The notes below the pieces were generated by a model that had not been told where the DNA came from, did no database searches, and saw nothing but the letters and a program-made list of their open reading frames with translations. From assembly GCA_910584865.1 (NCBI GenBank), contig CAJUCE010000037.1, positions 1 through 46,644 on the forward strand: a stretch of DNA of 46,644 nt, written 5' to 3'. Positions 24,377-33,025 of the stretch are shown piece after piece. Position 1 is the first letter of the stretch. Every line of letters begins with the position of its first letter. Source of the stretch: an uncultured Acetatifactor sp. (GTDB taxonomy: Bacteria > Bacillota > Clostridia > Lachnospirales > Lachnospiraceae). Both the position numbers and the translations under genes were made by a program.

Positions 24377-24457
24377 AAAATTTTCGACAAATTTCATTCC
24401 TATATATAGAGCTGTTTTATCTGCAATATACTATATATTGCGTTTTCTGAGAAAAAG

Positions 24458-24489
24458 CACCTTGCAAAATTGCTGCAGGGTGTTTTTTT
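24458..24489 (+). terminator. Terminator after lgt
   Basis: CACCTTGCA (24458-24466) pairs with TGCAGGGTG (24474-24482), with one G-U pair, followed by seven T residues. Confidence 0.85.
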
Positions 24490-24515
24490 CTATGTCTTTC
24501 GCACAAACTTTCGGC

Positions 24516-24544
24516 TTGTCAAATCTTTCTTTTTATATTAAAAT
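24516..24544 (+). promoter_or_regulatory. Promoter of the mraZ-dcw operon
   Basis: TTGTCA (24516-24521), a 17-bp spacer and TAAAAT (24539-24544). Transcription would start near 24,551, just at the first MraZ-like box. Confidence 0.65.
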
Positions 24545-24552
24545 CAATGGGT

Positions 24553-24592
24553 AAGTGGGATAGATATGGCATTAAGTACCAAAAAGTGGGAT
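24553..24592 (+). promoter_or_regulatory. MraZ-type operator boxes in the mraZ leader
   Basis: AAGTGGGAT occurs at 24553-24561 and again at 24584-24592, 31 bp apart or about three helix turns. Known MraZ proteins bind direct repeats with a GTGGG or TGGG core in front of their own gene and repress the operon. Both boxes lie between the -10 and the start codon. Confidence 0.6.
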
Positions 24593-24606
24593 GGCGGTGG
24601 TTGCAT

Positions 24607-25038
24607 TTGTTCATGGGCAGATATAATCATACAATTGACCCCAAAGGCAGATTGAGCATCCCTTCCAGGTACCGGGAAGTTCTGGGAGAAGAATTCGTGG
24701 TTTCGAAGGGGATGGACGGCTGCCTGTTTGCGTATGCCAATGAAGAGTGGAAAGCCTTTGAGGAAAAGCTTACCACGCTGCCGCTTATCAACCCGGAGGC
24801 CAGAGCGTTTGCAAGATTTTTTCTGTCCGGGGCCCAGTATGTAACCATAGATAAGCAGGGGCGTATTCTGATGCCTCAGGATTTACGGGAATTTGCCGGT
24901 TTGGAGAAGGATGTGGTGCTGGCCGGTATGGGGAGCCGTATTGAGATATGGAGCCTCGACAAATGGAATGAGAACAATGCCCAGGTGGATATCAATCAGA
25001 TATCCAAGGGGATGATGGAACTGGGTCTGACGATTTAG
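24607..25038 (+). CDS. mraZ: Transcriptional regulator MraZ
   Basis: A 143-residue protein with two AbrB-like swapped-hairpin repeats: FMGRYNHTIDPKGRLSIPSRYR at the start and YVTIDKQGRILMPQDLREFAG about residue 78. Each contains the DxKGR/DxQGR DNA-binding signature. MraZ forms a ring and represses the division and cell-wall operon. The conserved family start is MFMG, so TTG 24607 is preferred. The earlier ATG at 24547 would read through the operator. The ribosome site is GGCGGTGG, directly after the second MraZ box, so bound MraZ could also block translation initiation on nascent complexes only indirectly. Confidence 0.93.
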   Translation: MFMGRYNHTIDPKGRLSIPSRYREVLGEEFVVSKGMDGCLFAYANEEWKAFEEKLTTLPLINPEARAFARFFLSGAQYVTIDKQGRILMPQDLREFAGLEKDVVLAGMGSRIEIWSLDKWNENNAQVDINQISKGMMELGLTI

Positions 25039-25075
25039 ACAGCTTCAGTTTAAAAAACGAAAGGCAGTGCAGAAG

Positions 25076-26020
25076 ATGGAAAGTACGGCAGCCGGGTTCA
25101 GCCACCGTCCGGTCCTTTTGGCGGAGACCATCGAACAACTTCATGTAAATCCGGAGGGCATCTATGTAGATGGTACGCTTGGGGGAGGAGGACATGCCTT
25201 TGAGGTATGCAGCCGGCTTGCAGGCGGCCGTTTCTACGGAATCGATCAGGACGCGGATGCCCTGGAGGCAGCAGGACAAAAGCTGGCTTCCTTCGGAGAC
25301 CGGGTTCGTCTGATCAGGGATAATTATTGTAATATGAGAGCGATGCTTCGCTCGGCAGGGGTAGAAAAAGTTGACGGGATTCTATTGGATCTGGGCGTAT
25401 CCTCCTACCAGTTCGACAGCTGCGCAAGAGGCTTTTCCTATCGCTTCGACGGCCCCCTTGACATGCGTATGGACCGGCGGCAGAGCCTGACGGCAAGAGA
25501 CATTATCAACAGATATTCGGAAAGCGATCTGTACCGGATTCTCAGGGACTATGGAGAGGAGCGTTATGCGAGACAGATTGCGGGACACATTGTGAGAGCC
25601 CGGGCGGACAAGCCTGTGGAAACCACATTTCAGTTAAATGAGATCATCAGGAAGGCTGTTCCGGCAAAAATGTGCAGGGAGGGACATCCGTCCAAAAGGA
25701 CCTTTCAGGCGATCCGGATAGAATGCAACAGGGAATTGGAGGTTCTCGGCAATTCTCTGGATGACTTGATCGAAATGCTTCATCCGAAGGGAAGGCTGTG
25801 TATCATCACGTTTCATTCCCTGGAGGATCGGATCGTGAAGACGGCATTTAAGAGAAACGAATCTCCCTGTACATGTCCGCCGGATTTTCCGGTATGTGTA
25901 TGTGGAAAGGTTTCAAAGGGCATCGTAGTCACCAGAAGGCCAATCGTTCCGGGAACAGAGGAGTTGGAGGAAAACAGCCGCGCAAGAAGTGCAAAGCTGA
26001 GGACATTCGAAAGACAGTAA
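25076..26020 (+). CDS. rsmH: 16S rRNA (cytosine1402-N4)-methyltransferase RsmH (MraW)
   Basis: A 314-residue SAM-dependent enzyme that methylates N4 of C1402 in the 16S decoding centre. The SAM site GTLGGGGHAFEV is near residue 35. DGILLDLGVSSYQFD is near 100, and the long substrate-binding insertion and RLCIITFHSLEDRIVK near 235 are all family hallmarks. It follows mraZ by 37 bp, the canonical dcw order. The start is taken as ATG 25076, with AAAGG upstream; GTG 25067 is too near the site. Standard length. Confidence 0.95.
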   Translation: MESTAAGFSHRPVLLAETIEQLHVNPEGIYVDGTLGGGGHAFEVCSRLAGGRFYGIDQDADALEAAGQKLASFGDRVRLIRDNYCNMRAMLRSAGVEKVDGILLDLGVSSYQFDSCARGFSYRFDGPLDMRMDRRQSLTARDIINRYSESDLYRILRDYGEERYARQIAGHIVRARADKPVETTFQLNEIIRKAVPAKMCREGHPSKRTFQAIRIECNRELEVLGNSLDDLIEMLHPKGRLCIITFHSLEDRIVKTAFKRNESPCTCPPDFPVCVCGKVSKGIVVTRRPIVPGTEELEENSRARSAKLRTFERQ

Positions 26021-26056
26021 AAGAGGCAAAATCAGACAAGGAAAGCAGGAGTGAAG

Positions 26057-26569
26057 ATGGGGCAGAGTAGAAAGAGAAGCGGGCAGATACCATACGATAA
26101 AAGAAACGCCGGATATACAGGCAGAAACCGGAGCGAATATATCTATGGAAATACAGTGAGAAAACTGGAGCCTGAAAGACGCCGGGAAGAACCTGCAGTC
26201 AAGGCGTCAAAGCATGAGATACGCAGGAATCGGGACAAGGCGAAATATATGAATGCCGGATATCTGGTATTTCTGGCGGCTGCTCTCTGCGCGTCGGCAT
26301 TTATTCTGGTGAATTATATTCAGCTGCGGGCGGAACTTACCAATCTGACCAAGAGCGTGGCCGCCAAAGAGAGTGAGCTGAATGTCCTGAAGGTGTCCAA
26401 CGACGAGGAGTATAACCGGATTATCAGCAGCATTGACCTGGAGGAAATCAAGCGGATCGCCCTGACCGAGTTGGGGATGGTATACGCGGGAGAAGAGCAG
26501 ATCATACAATACGAAAACAAAAGCGTGGACTATATGCGCCAGGTGACGGGAAGCAACCAGCAGAGGTGA
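26057..26569 (+). CDS. ftsL: FtsL-like septum protein
   Basis: A 170-residue bitopic membrane protein. A basic cytoplasmic tail of about 65 residues is followed by one membrane span (YLVFLAAALCASAFILVNY). An extracellular coiled coil comes next (LRAELTNLTKSVAAKESELN). It ends in an IKRIALTELGM stretch like the end of FtsL/DivIC leucine-zipper domains. Position between rsmH and the division PBP is the classical ftsL place. FtsL joins DivIB and DivIC to activate septal PBP/FtsW. Sequence conservation in this family is low, so the call leans on layout and synteny. ATG 26057 follows AGGAG by 5 nt. Confidence 0.8.
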   Translation: MGQSRKRSGQIPYDKRNAGYTGRNRSEYIYGNTVRKLEPERRREEPAVKASKHEIRRNRDKAKYMNAGYLVFLAAALCASAFILVNYIQLRAELTNLTKSVAAKESELNVLKVSNDEEYNRIISSIDLEEIKRIALTELGMVYAGEEQIIQYENKSVDYMRQVTGSNQQR

Positions 26570-26572
26570 GGT

Positions 26573-28828
26573 GTGAGAAAGAGAACCGGAAGAAGTAAGA
26601 AAAATCGATTTTCCATCAGAATGCAGAAAAAACTGGTAGTGCTCTATGCGCTGGTCCTGCTGGCCTTTGTGGTGTTGAGCGCACGGCTGGTGTGGATTAT
26701 CCGAGAAAATGAGACCAACTATCAGAAGCAGGTGCTGTCTCAGCAAATGTATTCTTCCACCACGATCCCTTTCCGGCGCGGCAGTATCGTAGATGCCAAG
26801 GGAACCACTCTGGCCACCAGCGAAAAGGTGTATAATCTGGTCATTGACGCCAAGGTGATGACAACCAAGGTAAAGGATGAGATGAAGTATCTGGAGCCTA
26901 CGCTGCAGGCATTGGGTGAGAATTTTGACCTGGATATGGATGAGATCAGAGCGTATGTGGCCAATAATCCAAAGTCTTCCTGGTACGTACCGCTGAGACG
27001 ATTGACTTATGAGGAGATCAGCGGATTTCAGGAAGCGGCACAGGCAGAGAATTCCAATATTAAGGGCGTCTGGTTTGAGGAGGAGTATAAACGGGTTTAC
27101 CCTTATGGTTCTCTGGCAGCGGATGTGATCGGATTTACAACAACGGACAGTGTGGGCAAATTCGGGCTGGAAGAATATTACAACGATGTCCTGAACGGGA
27201 TCAACGGCAGAGAATACGGATATCTGAATGATGATCTGGCATTGGAGCGTACGGTGAAAAGCGCGGTGGACGGCTATAATATCCATTCCACTATCGACGC
27301 CAATCTGCAGATGATTGTGGAAAAATATCTGAAGAAATTCAATGATGAATATAAGGATAAAGCACGGACCGGAAACGGAGCGGAGAATGTGGGCTGCGTG
27401 ATCATGAGAGTGAACACCGGCGAGGTTCTCGCCATGGCCAGCTATCCCACTTATGATTTGAACGATACGCGCAATCCTCAGGCGATGATAGGATCGAGAA
27501 TGGTGGAGCAGGTCACCAATGCCAACGGTTACTATGAGATTAAAAAGACAAATACGATAATCGACGATGCCGTTATAGCAGAAATGGATGAGGATCAGTT
27601 GTTTGTGAATCTGAACTATCTGTGGAAGAACTATTGTGTTACGGATACCTACGAGCCGGGGTCTACGGCAAAGCCCTTCACAGTGGCCGCGGCGCTGGAG
27701 CAGGGGGCCATTGCGCCCAACACCAGCCTGGAGTGTACCGGTAAGCTGGAGATCGGCGGATATGAGATCAAATGCCACGGATCGGCGCAGGGATGGCTTT
27801 CCCTGGAAGATGCCGTAGCCACATCCTGCAACGTGTGTATGATGAAGATTGCCCAGTTGCTGGGCAAGGAGGATTTCTGCAAATTCCAGCAGGTATTTAA
27901 TTTCGGATTGAAGACCAATGTGGATCTGGCAGGAGAGGCCAGGACAGCCAGCCTGATCTATACAGCGGATAAGATGGGGCCGACGGATCTGGCCACCAAC
28001 AGTTTCGGGCAGAATTTTAACGTGACCATGATCGAGATGATTACGGGATTTTGTTCTCTGATTAACGGCGGTTACTATTATGAACCCCATATGGTGAACA
28101 AAATAACCAATGCAAGCGGCGCGACCGTGAAGAATATCGAGCCCAGGGTGCTGAAGCAGACGGTTTCGGAGTCCACCTCGGCTCTGATCAGGCAGTACTG
28201 CAGGGCCGTAGTAACATCCGGCACAGGTACATCGGCAAAAACGCCGGGCTACAGCGTAGGCGGTAAGACAGGAACGGCGGAAACCATAGATCCCATAACA
28301 AATAAGCGTTCCGAGACGGAATATGTGGTATCTTTTATCGGCTGTGTACCGGCAGATGATCCCGAAATCGCTATCTATGTAGTGGTGGACAGATTGAATG
28401 CGGACAAGCAGGACAATGCCAGGGTTGCCACTGTTCTCACGCGAAGCATCCTTATGGAAGCTCTTCCGTATCTGAATATTTTTATGACGGAACCTGTGAC
28501 AGAAGCCGAACAGGCGGAGCTGGAAGCTCTGCAGCTGGAGATTACCACACACTATACCCAGCCGCCTGAGGGGAGCGATCCGGAGAATCCGGAAGGAGGA
28601 ACGCCCGGTGAAGGCGGAAATGATCCAGAGGGAGGCGAGGGAGGAGAAGGCGGCGAAGGCTCCGGTATGCGGAACGCGCCCTGGATGGAATATCCCATCG
28701 ATCCGGAGACAGGATACCGTATAGGCCCGGACCAGAGAAAATATGACGCCCAGACAGGGATTCCTGTGGAAGGCGGCGAGTCTGTTCCCAATGTAAATAT
28801 TCCGTTGAATCCGAATCTGCTACAGTAA
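26573..28828 (+). CDS. Class B penicillin-binding protein, division transpeptidase (FtsI/PbpB type)
   Basis: A 751-residue membrane-anchored transpeptidase that crosslinks septal peptidoglycan. A basic head and one membrane span (VVLYALVLLAFVVLSARLVWI) come first, then the pedestal domain (RRGSIVDAKGTTLATS). The catalytic motifs are intact: STAK with Ser364, SCN at about 418 and KTG at about 565. After the transpeptidase domain comes a 100-residue low-complexity Gly/Glu/Pro tail (EGGNDPEGGEGGEGG). PASTA domains are absent. The start is GTG 26573 behind GAGGTGAGG. It is followed by a second class B PBP, the pbpB-spoVD arrangement of sporulating Firmicutes. Confidence 0.9.
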   Translation: MRKRTGRSKKNRFSIRMQKKLVVLYALVLLAFVVLSARLVWIIRENETNYQKQVLSQQMYSSTTIPFRRGSIVDAKGTTLATSEKVYNLVIDAKVMTTKVKDEMKYLEPTLQALGENFDLDMDEIRAYVANNPKSSWYVPLRRLTYEEISGFQEAAQAENSNIKGVWFEEEYKRVYPYGSLAADVIGFTTTDSVGKFGLEEYYNDVLNGINGREYGYLNDDLALERTVKSAVDGYNIHSTIDANLQMIVEKYLKKFNDEYKDKARTGNGAENVGCVIMRVNTGEVLAMASYPTYDLNDTRNPQAMIGSRMVEQVTNANGYYEIKKTNTIIDDAVIAEMDEDQLFVNLNYLWKNYCVTDTYEPGSTAKPFTVAAALEQGAIAPNTSLECTGKLEIGGYEIKCHGSAQGWLSLEDAVATSCNVCMMKIAQLLGKEDFCKFQQVFNFGLKTNVDLAGEARTASLIYTADKMGPTDLATNSFGQNFNVTMIEMITGFCSLINGGYYYEPHMVNKITNASGATVKNIEPRVLKQTVSESTSALIRQYCRAVVTSGTGTSAKTPGYSVGGKTGTAETIDPITNKRSETEYVVSFIGCVPADDPEIAIYVVVDRLNADKQDNARVATVLTRSILMEALPYLNIFMTEPVTEAEQAELEALQLEITTHYTQPPEGSDPENPEGGTPGEGGNDPEGGEGGEGGEGSGMRNAPWMEYPIDPETGYRIGPDQRKYDAQTGIPVEGGESVPNVNIPLNPNLLQ

Positions 28829-28916
28829 CGGCGCTTTTGTTTTTTCATGAAGGAGGAATCATATCCCGGCAGAAACCGGAATAGAGTATATCAATACCTG
28901 TTTTGCGAGGCCGGGA

Positions 28917-30662
28917 TTGCTTTCGGACAACAATAAAATAGTACATAGAAAGAAGATGCTCGTCACTTTTCTTCTTTTTGCCGGCATTTTTGCCTTTCTC
29001 TTCGGACGGCTGGTCTATCTGTGCGTCTGGGAGGCGGAGCATTATGCCAGTATGGCTACGGATCTGCACGAGAGGGAGCGCAGCATCAAGGCGGCCAGAG
29101 GACGTATTCTGGACTGCAACGGAAAAGTGCTGGCGGACAATAAAACGGTATGTACGGTATCTGTGATTTACAATCAGATAAAAAACCGTGAAGAAGTGAT
29201 TGCCATGCTCTGCAAAGAGCTGGAACTGACAGAAGAATATGTGAGGAAACGGGTGGAAAAATATTCCTCCATGGAACGGATCAAGAGCAATGTGGATAAG
29301 GAAGTGGGGGATAGGATCCGGGAATACGATCTGGCAGGGGTGAAGGTGGATGAAGATTATAAGCGCTACTATCCCTATCATGATCTGGCGAGTAAGGTTT
29401 TGGGCTTCACGGGAGGAGATAATCAGGGGATTATCGGGCTGGAGGTCGTCTATGACAAATATATGGAGGGAGAGCCGGGCAAGATTCTGACGGTGACGGA
29501 TGCCAAGGGGGTGGAGGTAGAAGAGGCCGGGGAGAGACGGCTGGAACCAGTGGCCGGGCTGGATTTGTGCATCAGCCTGGATCTGAATATCCAGGCCTAC
29601 GCAACCCAGCTGGCCTCCCAGGCCATGGCTACCAAGCAGGCGGACAGTGTGTCCATACTGGTGATGAATCCGCAAAACGGGGAGATCCTGGCCATGGTCA
29701 ATGTGCCGGAATTTGACCTGAACGAGCCATACGAGCTGCCGGAGGGAACGCCGGAGAATCTCACCGCCCAGGAGAAGCAAAATCTCTTAAACGGCATCTG
29801 GAGAAACGGATGCATCAATGATACATATGAGCCCGGTTCCACGTTTAAGATCATCACTGCGGCGGCCGGACTCTCGGCGGGAATGGTGACGCCGGAGAGT
29901 TCTTTTCATTGTCCCGGATTCATCATAGTGGACGACAGAAAGATCCGCTGTCACAAGATTGCAGGGCATGGCAGCCAGGATTTTACCCATACGATGATGA
30001 ATTCCTGTAATCCGGCATTGATTACAGTGGGATTGAGGCTGGGACTGGACAGCTATTACAGCTATTTTGAACAGTTCGGCCTGAAACAAAAGACCGGCAT
30101 CGATCTGCCCGGGGAAGCGGCAACCATCATGCATAAAAAGGAAGATATGGGGAATGTGGAGCTTGCCACGGTGTCTTTCGGCCAGTCCTTCCAGATTACA
30201 CCCATACAGCTTCTGACTACGGCGTCCTCCATCATAAACGGGGGACGGAGGATTACGCCTCATTTCGGTGTAAAGACATTGGACGCAGAGGGAAATGTGG
30301 CGGAGCACTTTGAATATCCGGTGACGGACGGAATTGTAACGGAAGAGGTCAGCGCTACCATGCGGGAGATTTTGGAGATGGTGGTGGCCGAGGGCAGCGG
30401 TAAAAACGGAAAGGTGGAAGGTTTCCGGGTGGGCGGCAAGACCGCCACAAGCCAGACCCTTCCCAGGGGCAGCGGACGTTATATTGCCTCCTTCATTGGT
30501 TTTGCTCCGGCGGATGATCCGCAGGTGATCGCATTAGCCATTGTAAATAATCCCCAGGGGGTGTATTATGGAGGTCAGGTGGCGGCGCCGATTATCCGTC
30601 AGCTGTATGAAAATATACTGCCCTATCTGGGAATTACAGAGTATCATGAGAAAGAGGAATGA
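28917..30662 (+). CDS. spoVD: Class B penicillin-binding protein, SpoVD-like
   Basis: A 581-residue class B PBP with one N-terminal membrane span (MLVTFLLFAGIFAFLFGRLVYL), a pedestal domain and a transpeptidase domain. Ser308 lies in STFK and SCN is near 363. The third box is KTATSQ (Lys508) rather than KTG. By position (second PBP before mraY) it is SpoVD, needed for spore cortex synthesis, though a vegetative role is possible. It lacks the PASTA domain of Bacillus SpoVD. The start is unclear: TTG 28917 has only a weak site. A perfect AGGAGG (28851-28856) lies upstream, followed in frame by ATC (28863) and not by a normal start codon. Confidence 0.85.
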   Translation: MLSDNNKIVHRKKMLVTFLLFAGIFAFLFGRLVYLCVWEAEHYASMATDLHERERSIKAARGRILDCNGKVLADNKTVCTVSVIYNQIKNREEVIAMLCKELELTEEYVRKRVEKYSSMERIKSNVDKEVGDRIREYDLAGVKVDEDYKRYYPYHDLASKVLGFTGGDNQGIIGLEVVYDKYMEGEPGKILTVTDAKGVEVEEAGERRLEPVAGLDLCISLDLNIQAYATQLASQAMATKQADSVSILVMNPQNGEILAMVNVPEFDLNEPYELPEGTPENLTAQEKQNLLNGIWRNGCINDTYEPGSTFKIITAAAGLSAGMVTPESSFHCPGFIIVDDRKIRCHKIAGHGSQDFTHTMMNSCNPALITVGLRLGLDSYYSYFEQFGLKQKTGIDLPGEAATIMHKKEDMGNVELATVSFGQSFQITPIQLLTTASSIINGGRRITPHFGVKTLDAEGNVAEHFEYPVTDGIVTEEVSATMREILEMVVAEGSGKNGKVEGFRVGGKTATSQTLPRGSGRYIASFIGFAPADDPQVIALAIVNNPQGVYYGGQVAAPIIRQLYENILPYLGITEYHEKEE

Positions 30663-30665
30663 GCC

Positions 30666-31625
30666 ATGAGTAAGATCAGTATGGCAGCAGTCATGATTTC
30701 ATTCTGTATCAGCGCACTTTCGGGACCGGTTTTGATTCCCTTTCTGAGGCGGCTGAAATGCGGCCAGACGGTGAGAGAGGATGGCCCTGCCGCGCATCTG
30801 AAGAAGACCGGGACTCCTACTATGGGGGGGATTCTGATATTGGGCAGCGTGGCGGCAACCTCCCTGCTGTTTATGAAGGATTATCCGAAGATGGCGCCGG
30901 TTCTTTTCCTGACAGTCGGATTCGGGATGGTAGGACTGCTGGATGATTACATAAAGGTAGTATGCAGGCGTTCTATGGGACTCACCTCCTGGCAGAAGCT
31001 TTTCGGGCAGCTGCTGGTCACGGGAATCTTCGTATGGTATCTGACCCGTTATACCGATGTCAGCCTGGCCATGCGGGTGCCCTGGTCGGATGGTATCTAT
31101 CTGGATTTTGGGATCTGGAATATACCGATTTTATTTTTCATCGTTTTGGGAACGGCCAACGGCACCAATTTTACGGACGGCCTGGACGGCCTGGCGGGGA
31201 GTGTCACTTTGATGGTGGCGGTGTTTTTTGCCGTGGCGGCCATCGGAACCGTGTCGGGGATAGCACCGCTGCCCTGTGCCGTGGCGGGGGCGCTGATGGG
31301 ATTTCTTTTGTTTAATGTGCATCCGGCGGCGGTGTTTATGGGAGACACGGGTTCTCTTGCACTGGGAGGATTTGTGGCGGGCTGTGCCTATATACTGCAG
31401 ATGCCGCTGTATATAGCGATTGTGGGCGTGATCTATCTCGTAGAAGTCTGTTCGGTCATCCTGCAGGTGGGATACTTTAAGGCCAGCGGCGGAAAACGGA
31501 TTCTCAGGATGGCGCCCCTCCATCATCATTTTGAACTCTGCGGATGGTCGGAGACAAGGATCACGGCAGTGTTTACCATTATCACGGCGCTGATGTGCCT
31601 CCTGGCCCTGGGGGCGATAAAGTAA
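30666..31625 (+). CDS. mraY: Phospho-MurNAc-pentapeptide transferase MraY
   Basis: A 319-residue polytopic membrane enzyme that makes lipid I from UDP-MurNAc-pentapeptide and undecaprenyl phosphate. Recognised blocks are DGPAAHLKKTGTPTMGG near residue 40, LLDDYIKV near 95 and NGTNFTDGLDGLAGS near 165. GDTGSLALGGFVAG lies near 225 and the histidine motif MAPLHHHFELCGW near 280. The start ATG is 3 nt after the stop of the PBP gene, so the genes are translationally linked. Standard length. Confidence 0.96.
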   Translation: MSKISMAAVMISFCISALSGPVLIPFLRRLKCGQTVREDGPAAHLKKTGTPTMGGILILGSVAATSLLFMKDYPKMAPVLFLTVGFGMVGLLDDYIKVVCRRSMGLTSWQKLFGQLLVTGIFVWYLTRYTDVSLAMRVPWSDGIYLDFGIWNIPILFFIVLGTANGTNFTDGLDGLAGSVTLMVAVFFAVAAIGTVSGIAPLPCAVAGALMGFLLFNVHPAAVFMGDTGSLALGGFVAGCAYILQMPLYIAIVGVIYLVEVCSVILQVGYFKASGGKRILRMAPLHHHFELCGWSETRITAVFTIITALMCLLALGAIK

Positions 31626-31651
31626 AAAACAAACTGGAATAGAGGTAAAGT

Positions 31652-33016
31652 ATGAAAGCAGGAGAAAAATGTCTGGTAATCGGTTCCGGATTAAGCGGAA
31701 TCGGTTCTGTCGGACTTCTGGAACATATCGGGGCGGAAGTGGTATTGTACGACAGCAATGAGAAACTTACGGAGGAAAAGATGCGCGCGCTCCTTCCTTC
31801 CGGCAGCAGTGCGTGCTGTGTGGCGGGAGAACTGCCGGAGGAGATCCTGAAAGAGACACAGACCGCAGTATTAAGTCCGGGAGTTCCCACGGATATCCCG
31901 CTGGTAAACGCACTGCGGGATAACGGAGCAAATATCATAGGGGAGATCGAGCTGGGCTTTTGCCGGGAACGGGGCAATGTAGCGGCCATCACCGGCACTA
32001 ACGGCAAGACCACCACCACCACGCTCACCGGCGAGATTATGAAGGCACATTTCGGGGAAGAGAAGACGTTTGTGGTGGGGAATATCGGCAATCCCTATAC
32101 ATCGGAATGTTTAAAGACTTCTCCGGATTCCGTGACGGTGGGGGAGATCAGTTCTTTCCAGCTGGAGACCATGCAGCGTTTTCATCCGGCAGTTTCAGCC
32201 ATATTGAACATTACGCCGGATCATCTGAACAGACATCATACCATGGAGGCATATGTGGCCGCCAAGGAAAATATCGCGGCAAATCAGACGGGGGAAGATA
32301 TCTGTGTATTGAATTACGATAATCCATATACCAGGGATTTCGCCGGCAGGTGCCCGGCCAGAGTGGTTTTCTTTTCCGTCTCCGAAGTATTGGAGGACGG
32401 GTATTTCCTGGAAGGCGAAAAGATTGTAAAAGCGCAGGGCGGCGAGAGGGAGATTTTGCTGGATATCCATGAGGACATGAACCTGGTGGGCATGTGCAAT
32501 GTGGAGAACGTGATGGCGGCAATTGCCATAGCGGAGGGGATGGGTGTTCCCATGGACACGATCCGCAGGGTGGTAAAGGAATTCAGGGCGGTGGAGCATC
32601 GGATTGAATTTGTGGCGACCAGGAGGGGCGTGGACTATTATAATGATTCCAAGGGAACCAATCCGGACGCGGCTATCCAGGGGATCCGGGCTATGAGCAA
32701 ACCTACAATACTGATCGGCGGGGGATATGATAAACAGAGTGAATACGACGAATGGATCGAGAATTTCGGGGGGAAGGTAAAATGGTTGGTGCTCATCGGA
32801 CAGACCAGGGAGAAAATCGCGGAATGCGCAAGGCGGCATGGCTTTGACAGAATCCGTTTTGCGGATACCTTTGAGGAATGCCTGGAGATCTGCACTGCGC
32901 TGGCCCAGAGCGGAGATGCGGTGCTTCTGTCACCCGCATGCGCCAGCTGGGGAATGTTTCCCAATTATGAGGTGAGGGGACAGCGATTCAAGGAATATGT
33001 CAGGGGATTGGAATAA
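31652..33016 (+). CDS. murD: UDP-N-acetylmuramoylalanine--D-glutamate ligase MurD
   Basis: A 454-residue cytoplasmic ATP-dependent amide ligase that adds D-Glu to UDP-MurNAc-L-Ala. An N-terminal Rossmann-like domain (CLVIGSGLSGIGSVGLL) binds the UDP part. The ATP site AITGTNGKTTTTT is near residue 112. ITPDHLNRHHTMEAYVAAK and the C-terminal ligase block YYNDSKGTNPDAAIQGI near 330 confirm the Mur ligase fold. It is preceded by AACTGGAATAG and a GAGGT ribosome site. That leader block recurs before nrdR and nifS. Confidence 0.95.
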   Translation: MKAGEKCLVIGSGLSGIGSVGLLEHIGAEVVLYDSNEKLTEEKMRALLPSGSSACCVAGELPEEILKETQTAVLSPGVPTDIPLVNALRDNGANIIGEIELGFCRERGNVAAITGTNGKTTTTTLTGEIMKAHFGEEKTFVVGNIGNPYTSECLKTSPDSVTVGEISSFQLETMQRFHPAVSAILNITPDHLNRHHTMEAYVAAKENIAANQTGEDICVLNYDNPYTRDFAGRCPARVVFFSVSEVLEDGYFLEGEKIVKAQGGEREILLDIHEDMNLVGMCNVENVMAAIAIAEGMGVPMDTIRRVVKEFRAVEHRIEFVATRRGVDYYNDSKGTNPDAAIQGIRAMSKPTILIGGGYDKQSEYDEWIENFGGKVKWLVLIGQTREKIAECARRHGFDRIRFADTFEECLEICTALAQSGDAVLLSPACASWGMFPNYEVRGQRFKEYVRGLE

Positions 33017-33025
33017 GGAGTATAT

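Noticed and set aside
26207..28552. 781-codon open frame on the minus strand across ftsL and the division PBP
   Set aside because: It is antisense to a PBP with all catalytic motifs, and the protein shows no recognisable domain. Long antisense frames are common in GC-balanced genes.
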